Assembly (NCBI GenBank): GCA_030146225.1
Contig: JASLCA010000272.1
Location: 1-10,019 of the forward strand
Direction of reading: 5' to 3'
Length of the DNA: 10,019 nucleotides
From: Sphingobacterium sp.
Lineage (GTDB): Bacteria; Bacteroidota; Bacteroidia; Sphingobacteriales; Sphingobacteriaceae
Part shown: positions 6,755 to 10,019 of the stretch, piece after piece
Position numbering within the stretch: position 1 is the stretch's first letter
How the letters are laid out: each line of letters opens with the position of its first letter
Program-made: the position numbers and the translations under genes
Notes under the pieces: generated by a model
Database searches by the model: none
Told to the model about the DNA's origin: nothing
The model's input: the letters and a program-made list of their open reading frames with translations, nothing else

Positions 6755-7633
6755 CTATTTAGTATTAAACAATTGATCTAATCGATTTTCATAAGCATAG
6801 TAATTAATGCTTGAATAGAGTTCCTCACGCGTCTGCATGCTATCCAGCACAGCGGCCTGTGTCCCATCCTTGCGAATATGTTGGTAAACATGCTCCGCCG
6901 CCTTGTTGGCTGCACGGAAGGCAGATAAGGGATACAAGACAATGGATACATTTGCATGAGCAAGCTCATCCAGGTTAAAGAGTGGGGTTTGTCCAAATTC
7001 AGTAATATTGGCCAAGATGGGGATGCCTGTAGCACTACTAAAAAGCGTATAATCTGCTAACTGATGTACCGCTTCTGCAAAAATAAAGTCAGCACCAGCC
7101 TCCTTGTAGGCCACCGCCCGCTCCAAAGCCCGGGCTATGCCTTCACTGGCTAGGGCATCGGTACGGGCTCCGATAACGAAGTTGGGATCGGTCCGCGCAT
7201 CCACCGCCGCCTTAATACGGTCTACCATCTCCGACTGCGACACCAACTCCTTGCCAGGCCTATGTCCACAGCGCTTAGCTCCCACCTGATCTTCCATATG
7301 AATAGCAGCAGCCCCAGCCTTTTGCATGGCTTTTATAGTTCGGGCTACATTAAAGGCCGAAGGACCGAAGCCTGTATCAATATCGACCAGCAAGGGTAAG
7401 TCACAAACATTGCTGATGCGCTCCACATCGATCAAAACATCCTGTAAGTTTGTGATGCCTAGATCGGGTACGCCTAAGGAACCGGCTGCAACCCCGCCGC
7501 CTGAAAGATAAATGGATTGGAACCCGGCTTGTTTTGCCAGAAGTGCATGATTGGCATTAATAGCGCCCACCACCTGCAAAGGTTTTTCCCTACTTATTGC
7601 TTCGCGAAAGCGAAGTCCTGCTGAATCTATCAT
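6755..7633 (-). CDS. prpB: 2-Methylisocitrate lyase PrpB
   Basis: This is a 292-residue member of the isocitrate lyase/PEP mutase family, close in length and sequence to E. coli PrpB (296 residues). It splits 2-methylisocitrate into pyruvate and succinate, the last step of the methylcitrate cycle. Visible signatures are YLSGGGVAAGSLG (42-54), Asp84 and Asp86 in LLVDIDTGFG for Mg2+ binding, and the catalytic motif KRCGH (120-124) with Cys122, which matches E. coli Cys123. LANITEFG (207-214) and ALYPLSAFR-like VLYPLSAFR (232-240) are also conserved. The ATG at 7633 is fixed by an in-frame TAG 45 bases upstream with no other start codon between. No Shine-Dalgarno precedes it. It is the first gene of the prpBCD operon and follows a 462-bp structured non-coding region. 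No prpE, prpF, acnD or prpR-type regulator is in the window. Confidence 0.97.
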   Translation of the reverse strand: MIDSAGLRFREAISREKPLQVVGAINANHALLAKQAGFQSIYLSGGGVAAGSLGVPDLGITNLQDVLIDVERISNVCDLPLLVDIDTGFGPSAFNVARTIKAMQKAGAAAIHMEDQVGAKRCGHRPGKELVSQSEMVDRIKAAVDARTDPNFVIGARTDALASEGIARALERAVAYKEAGADFIFAEAVHQLADYTLFSSATGIPILANITEFGQTPLFNLDELAHANVSIVLYPLSAFRAANKAAEHVYQHIRKDGTQAAVLDSMQTREELYSSINYYAYENRLDQLFNTK

Positions 7634-7667
7634 ATAATTGGAAATTTGGTTTGCTGGGAAACAGGAT

Positions 7668-7701
7668 GGATTTTAGGCTAGAGATTCCTAGCCTTGGATC
7701 C
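7668..7701 (-). promoter_or_regulatory. Stem-loop in the prpB leader
   Basis: AGGCTAG (7675-7681) and CTAGCCT (7688-7694) form a perfect 7-bp stem with a 6-base loop. An outer pair, GGAT (7668-7671) with ATCC (7698-7701), extends it across a symmetric 3x3 internal loop. The inner arm ends about 40 bases upstream of the prpB ATG. There is no T run after it on the minus strand, so it is not an intrinsic terminator. It may be an operator or an mRNA leader structure. Confidence 0.45.
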
Positions 7702-7733
7702 TAGAAACAACTGATCACCAAGCTTATCTCCTT
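7701..7733 (-). promoter_or_regulatory. Shine-Dalgarno AAGGAG with a possible six-codon leader ORF upstream of prpB
   Basis: On the minus strand a perfect AAGGAG (7728-7733) is followed after 6 bases by TTG, or after 9 by GTG, and the frame TTG-GTG-ATC-AGT-TGT-TTC ends at TAG (7701-7703). This would encode only (M)VISCF. It is notable because real genes in this window lack Shine-Dalgarno sites, and because the stop codon overlaps the outer arm of the stem-loop at 7668-7701. A chance hexamer is a serious alternative. Confidence 0.2.
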
Positions 7734-7792
7734 AAATATACGATTAAAAAATTAGAAAACAGGAAGGCCAAGGCCCTAGAATGTGGTTACTC

Positions 7793-7804
7793 ATTACTAG
7801 TAAT
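7793..7804. repeat. 12-bp perfect palindrome
   Basis: ATTACTAGTAAT reads the same on both strands. It lies about 160 bp upstream of prpB, next to the short tandem ACTCGAT-ACTCGCG (7809-7822). It could be a site for a dimeric regulator of the prp operon; nothing in the window identifies the protein. Confidence 0.4.
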
Positions 7805-7821
7805 TAGTGACTCGATACTCG

Positions 7822-7844
7822 CGGACTGCTTTGAGATGAGTCCG
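7822..7844. repeat. Inverted repeat CGGACT/AGTCCG
   Basis: CGGACT (7822-7827) and AGTCCG (7839-7844) form a perfect 6-bp stem with an 11-base loop, GC-rich against an AT-rich background. No T run follows on either strand. It may be part of a structured leader or small RNA. Confidence 0.35.
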
Positions 7845-7896
7845 GAAGGCAGCCCTGTTTTACATGGATTTGCTTTGCATTCCTTAGGGGCGCAGC

Positions 7897-7921
7897 CTAG
7901 GCGTATCTAGAACTAGCCTAG
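7897..7921. repeat. Inverted repeat CTAGGC/GCCTAG
   Basis: CTAGGC (7897-7902) pairs perfectly with GCCTAG (7916-7921), with a 13-base loop that itself contains TCTAGA. The right arm runs into CCTAGAAACA (7917-7926), which recurs exactly at 7700-7709 beside the prpB leader stem-loop, so the two structures share sequence. Confidence 0.35.
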
Positions 7922-8095
7922 AAACAGCCTGAAGGCTTTTTAAAGTAATCCTAAAAAAGCATAAATAGTACAAACAGCGTCCCTCTAGAAAGCGCTTATT
8001 GATAAAAACCAGCTGTCAATATTAGGAATATTCTAAAGAAACGTCAATCCTGCTTTTCAGCTACTTAACCACTAAGGATCAGAACACTAGGCAAG

Positions 8096-9211
8096 CTACC
8101 ACCAACGCTTAGCGGTAGTCGGTAATTGATCAAGCAATAGCGTCTCCCCTATCATGGGCGTGATTAAGGGCAATGCCTCTTTTGCAGAAGCTGCATAAAT
8201 ATTATCCAAGGGCTCGTACCAAGCATGCTTTCCTAGGGCATACTTTGCATTATGAACGGTTATAAAATGCATTGGCCCCAAATCCTTTACTGCCTGTAGC
8301 AGATCCTCGGGCATCATGTGAATATACCGCCAGTCGGCATTGTACTGACCATTTTCCATAATTGCCAGATCGATCTTGTCAAAACGTTTTTTAATCGCCT
8401 CAAAATGCTTGTCATAGCCCGTATCCCCTGAGAGGTAAATATTCCCAAATGAGCTCTGTAGCATATAAGATGCCCATAAGCTTTTATTGGGCTTAAGCCC
8501 TCTTCCAGAAAAATGTCTTGCTGGCAGGGTATGCAGCTTGATCTGTGCATCCAGCTGTACTTCATCAAACCAGTCCTGCTCAATAATCTTTTGTGGATCA
8601 AAACCCCAATAGATCAGGTGAGCGCCTACGCCCAATGGACAGACAATCTTGCTTACCTGATCTTTAAGATGCAGCAGGGTTTCATAATCCATATGATCCC
8701 AATGGTCATGTGTCAAAAGCACATAGTCTATTGGGGGTAAATCAGCTGGAGTATAGACATCTACCCCCTTAAAAGCTTTGTTTACAAAGCTTACTGGAGA
8801 GGCAGCTACCAATACAGGATCTACCAAAATACGCTTTCCATCCAAGTGTAAATAAAGGGATGAATGGCCTAGCCAGATTAGCAAATCCGTTACTGGATTC
8901 AAGGCTTTAAGATCCTGTTTAACAACGGGCAGCTTAACGGCCGGGCGTAAGTCCTGCACCTTTTGAAAGAAAAATTCGTATAGCATCCGCAGCTTGGACT
9001 TATCCCCTGCCATGGTTGGCGTGGGACTTTGGTTTTGAAATATCCCATCCTGATACTGTGGAGATTGCTTTATGCGCGTTAAATCCGCTCCTTCAGGCAA
9101 TTTCCCAAAGCGCGCTTGCTGCATAAAAACTGCGACAGTAATAAGGAGCAAGGTGATTATACTGAATATTATATACAAGGTTTTTTTAAGTTTAGTAGGA
9201 CGTATAGACAT
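8096..9211 (-). CDS. Membrane-anchored metallo-beta-lactamase-fold hydrolase, NAPE-phospholipase D-like
   Basis: This 371-residue protein has the metallo-beta-lactamase fold of the NAPE-PLD/UlaG-like branch (Lactamase_B_2). Metal ligands are all present: HDHWDH with His168, His170, Asp172 and His173; His233 in PARHFSGRG; Asp263 in SGDTGYD; His320 in ITVHNA. Their spacing is close to that of human NAPE-PLD. WLGHSSLYLHLDGKRILVDP (113-132) is the usual first strand-loop of the family, and GQYNADWRYIHMMPE (288-302) is also conserved. Lys-rich residues 8-10 and a hydrophobic segment (about 11-30) form one N-terminal membrane anchor with no cleavage or lipobox cysteine, so the domain is probably periplasmic. 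Substrate is not readable: N-acyl-phosphatidylethanolamine, another phosphodiester, or a lactone are all possible. It is isolated: a terminator separates it from the PorP/SprF gene, and 462 bp from prpB. Confidence 0.9.
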   Translation of the reverse strand: MSIRPTKLKKTLYIIFSIITLLLITVAVFMQQARFGKLPEGADLTRIKQSPQYQDGIFQNQSPTPTMAGDKSKLRMLYEFFFQKVQDLRPAVKLPVVKQDLKALNPVTDLLIWLGHSSLYLHLDGKRILVDPVLVAASPVSFVNKAFKGVDVYTPADLPPIDYVLLTHDHWDHMDYETLLHLKDQVSKIVCPLGVGAHLIYWGFDPQKIIEQDWFDEVQLDAQIKLHTLPARHFSGRGLKPNKSLWASYMLQSSFGNIYLSGDTGYDKHFEAIKKRFDKIDLAIMENGQYNADWRYIHMMPEDLLQAVKDLGPMHFITVHNAKYALGKHAWYEPLDNIYAASAKEALPLITPMIGETLLLDQLPTTAKRWW

Positions 9212-9242
9212 TTTCTATTGGATATGCGGGGTAATAAGCTGT

Positions 9243-9260
9243 AACAAATCGAAACAAATC
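9243..9260. repeat. Tandem 8-bp direct repeat, 10-bp period, upstream of the metallo-hydrolase
   Basis: AACAAATC occurs at 9243-9250 and again at 9253-9260 (GATTTGTT twice on the coding strand), one helical turn apart and about 32-49 bp before the start codon at 9211. Such spacing is common for tandem regulator sites. No matching -33/-7 promoter was found near it. Confidence 0.4.
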
Positions 9261-9278
9261 CCCTAACAAGTGCCCTGC

Positions 9279-9323
9279 AAAAATAAGCAATGCCCCTATT
9301 CATTGTGTATGAAAAGGGGCATT
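9279..9323 (-). terminator. Intrinsic terminator of the PorP/SprF gene
   Basis: The arms 9289-9303 (AATGCCCCTATTCAT) and 9309-9323 (ATGAAAAGGGGCATT) form a 15-bp stem with a single A-A mismatch and a 5-base loop. On the minus strand the stem is followed by GCTTATTTTT (T run at 9279-9283). It lies about 95 bp past the PorP/SprF stop codon and ends that transcript before the metallo-hydrolase gene. There is no T run on the plus-strand side. Confidence 0.8.
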
Positions 9324-9337
9324 AAATTATCTCCTAT

Positions 9338-9355
9338 CTGTCATATTGTTGACAG
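9338..9355. repeat. Inverted repeat CTGTCA/TGACAG
   Basis: CTGTCA (9338-9343) and TGACAG (9350-9355) form a perfect 6-bp stem with a 6-base loop in the 3' untranslated region of the PorP/SprF gene, just before its terminator. A second dyad, CCCTTT-TT-AAAGGG (9378-9391), lies between it and the stop codon. Both may simply be mRNA 3' structures. Confidence 0.3.
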
Positions 9356-9417
9356 GGGGTATTTATAGAGCGTAAAGCCCTTTTTAAAGGGGAGCCCAAT
9401 AGGCTATCTTCAAAAAA

Positions 9418-10019
9418 CTACAGTAAGCCTATACCGCCCACTCGATAACGTAGCCCTACCTCATGGGTATTATTGGATATTCGTTGATTAAGGGTATTGC
9501 TTTTCGGACTGAACTGATAACTGTAGCCGAGTCCAAAATCCCCAAAATTAAGCTGCATCAAAGCCGATAAATCGCCTTGATTTTGCACTCCCATGCCCAA
9601 GCCTATTTTCTTGCCCATAAAGAGCAGGACACTTAAATCATAGCGCGGTGTCAACTTATCCATATGACTAACTAAAAATGAAGGCCGCAGGTGAAAGGCC
9701 TCATCTAGACGAAACAAGGCGCCCCCTGTTATGTAATAGATATTCCGAAATTCATACTCGCGGTTCTGATCACGCATCAAAGAAAAGCGGGGCATGGAAA
9801 TTCCAAAATAGTACTTATCCTCTCGGTAATAAGCGGTACTAATGCTTAAGATGCCATTAGTCTCATTGATATTATCTCGGAAGGCAGGATCAGTGCCATC
9901 CAATTGGTTATAATTTCCTTTAAAGTGAATTAATCCCCCACCCATGGAGAGACTTAAGTACTCATCCTCGGATAGTCTTACAGCCTTAGCAGCATAGGCC
10001 GTTACTTCAGTCTCATTGA
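9418..10019 (-). CDS. PorP/SprF-family outer-membrane protein, C-terminal part (5' end outside window)
   Basis: The minus-strand frame is open from the window edge to TAG at 9418-9420 and gives the last 199 residues or so; family members are usually about 300-340 residues. A methionine at 9945 is internal: the frame continues upstream with NETEVTAYAAKAVRLSEDEY, so it is not the start. The pattern is that of the Bacteroidota PorP/SprF family linked to type IX secretion and gliding: alternating beta-strand segments such as LSLSMGGGLIHFKGN, a YYFGISMPRF strand, FHLRPSFLVSHM, YDLSVLLFMGKKIGLGMG, a FGLGYSYQFSP strand and a final EVGLRYRV strand. Proteins of this kind are predicted outer-membrane barrels often paired with a secreted partner, which would lie outside the window. 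It has its own terminator at 9279-9323. Family assignment is by pattern and memory. Confidence 0.85.
   Translation of the reverse strand, partial: NETEVTAYAAKAVRLSEDEYLSLSMGGGLIHFKGNYNQLDGTDPAFRDNINETNGILSISTAYYREDKYYFGISMPRFSLMRDQNREYEFRNIYYITGGALFRLDEAFHLRPSFLVSHMDKLTPRYDLSVLLFMGKKIGLGMGVQNQGDLSALMQLNFGDFGLGYSYQFSPKSNTLNQRISNNTHEVGLRYRVGGIGLL

Larger units (their letters stand above)
7634..8095. other. 462-bp non-coding region, rich in hairpins, palindromes and CTAG
   Basis: No reading frame of useful length or recognisable content occurs here on either strand. It holds the upstream region of prpB and the 3' end of the metallo-hydrolase gene, both on the minus strand. I see several stem-loops (listed separately), a 12-bp palindrome, AAGCGCTT at 7990-7997, an AATATT-AGG-AATATT dyad at 8018-8032, and eleven CTAG tetramers where fewer than two are expected in random sequence. 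No convincing terminator for the metallo-hydrolase gene and no strong promoter for prpB were found; the nearest -7-like box on the minus strand is TATATTTA (7733-7740), without a partner TTG at proper distance. Confidence 0.6.

Noticed and set aside
7733..7740. TATATTTA on the minus strand as the prpB -7 box
   Set aside because: The closest usable TTG is about 28 bp upstream, beyond the usual 17-23 bp spacing, so the promoter is unsupported.
7836..7910. 24-residue frame on the plus strand, ATG at 7836
   Set aside because: No Shine-Dalgarno or promoter, no known relative, and it runs through the stem-loops; such short frames arise by chance.
7926..7941. Hairpin AGCC-TGAA-GGCT plus T run as a plus-strand terminator
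   Set aside because: The stem is only 4 bp and no plus-strand gene precedes it; kept only as part of a speculative small-RNA finding.
7634..8095. Possible mobile-element remnant or CRISPR array in the large gap
   Set aside because: No transposase fragment, no target-site duplication, and no regularly spaced repeats with unique spacers; repeats are irregular and short.

Overview
The window comes from a bacterium, most likely of the phylum Bacteroidota. The best evidence is the gene at the right edge, which belongs to the PorP/SprF family of outer-membrane proteins; as far as I know this family is confined to Bacteroidota. The genes also start with ATG and mostly lack Shine-Dalgarno sites, and one candidate promoter has the TTG / TAnnTTTG form of that phylum. 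I cannot fix the order or genus from the sequence alone.

Layout. Positions 1-540 (minus) hold the first 180 codons of an acetyl-CoA acetyltransferase-type thiolase. A 217-bp divergent region follows, with a candidate promoter, a perfect 13-bp inverted repeat and a 20-bp-period direct repeat. On the plus strand come an acyl-CoA dehydrogenase (758-1948) and a crotonase/3-hydroxyacyl-CoA dehydrogenase fusion (1980-4097). Only 10 bp away, and facing them, is the end of a compact minus-strand operon, prpB-prpC-prpD (7633 down to 4108), for the methylcitrate cycle. A 462-bp gap (7634-8095) has no credible gene but is rich in hairpins, palindromes and CTAG. Then come a membrane-anchored metallo-beta-lactamase-fold hydrolase resembling NAPE-phospholipase D (8096-9211, minus), a clear intrinsic terminator (9279-9323, minus), and the C-terminal part of the PorP/SprF protein (9418-10019, minus, cut by the window edge).

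How the genes fit together. Dehydrogenase, 3-hydroxyacyl-CoA dehydrogenase and thiolase are the oxidising and cleaving steps of a beta-oxidation spiral. The thiolase resembles the mitochondrial ACAT1 (T2) type, which cleaves 2-methylacetoacetyl-CoA. Beside prpBCD, which turns propionyl-CoA into pyruvate and succinate, this suggests a locus that makes propionyl-CoA (from isoleucine or odd/branched acyl chains) and then consumes it. This is inference from gene content.

The most striking observation is that the crotonase domain of the fusion protein has lost both catalytic glutamates and the oxyanion-hole glycines, while its dehydrogenase half is intact. The fusion therefore probably cannot hydrate enoyl-CoA, and its N-terminal half must have another role. 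No mobile element, CRISPR array, tRNA or rRNA gene was seen.
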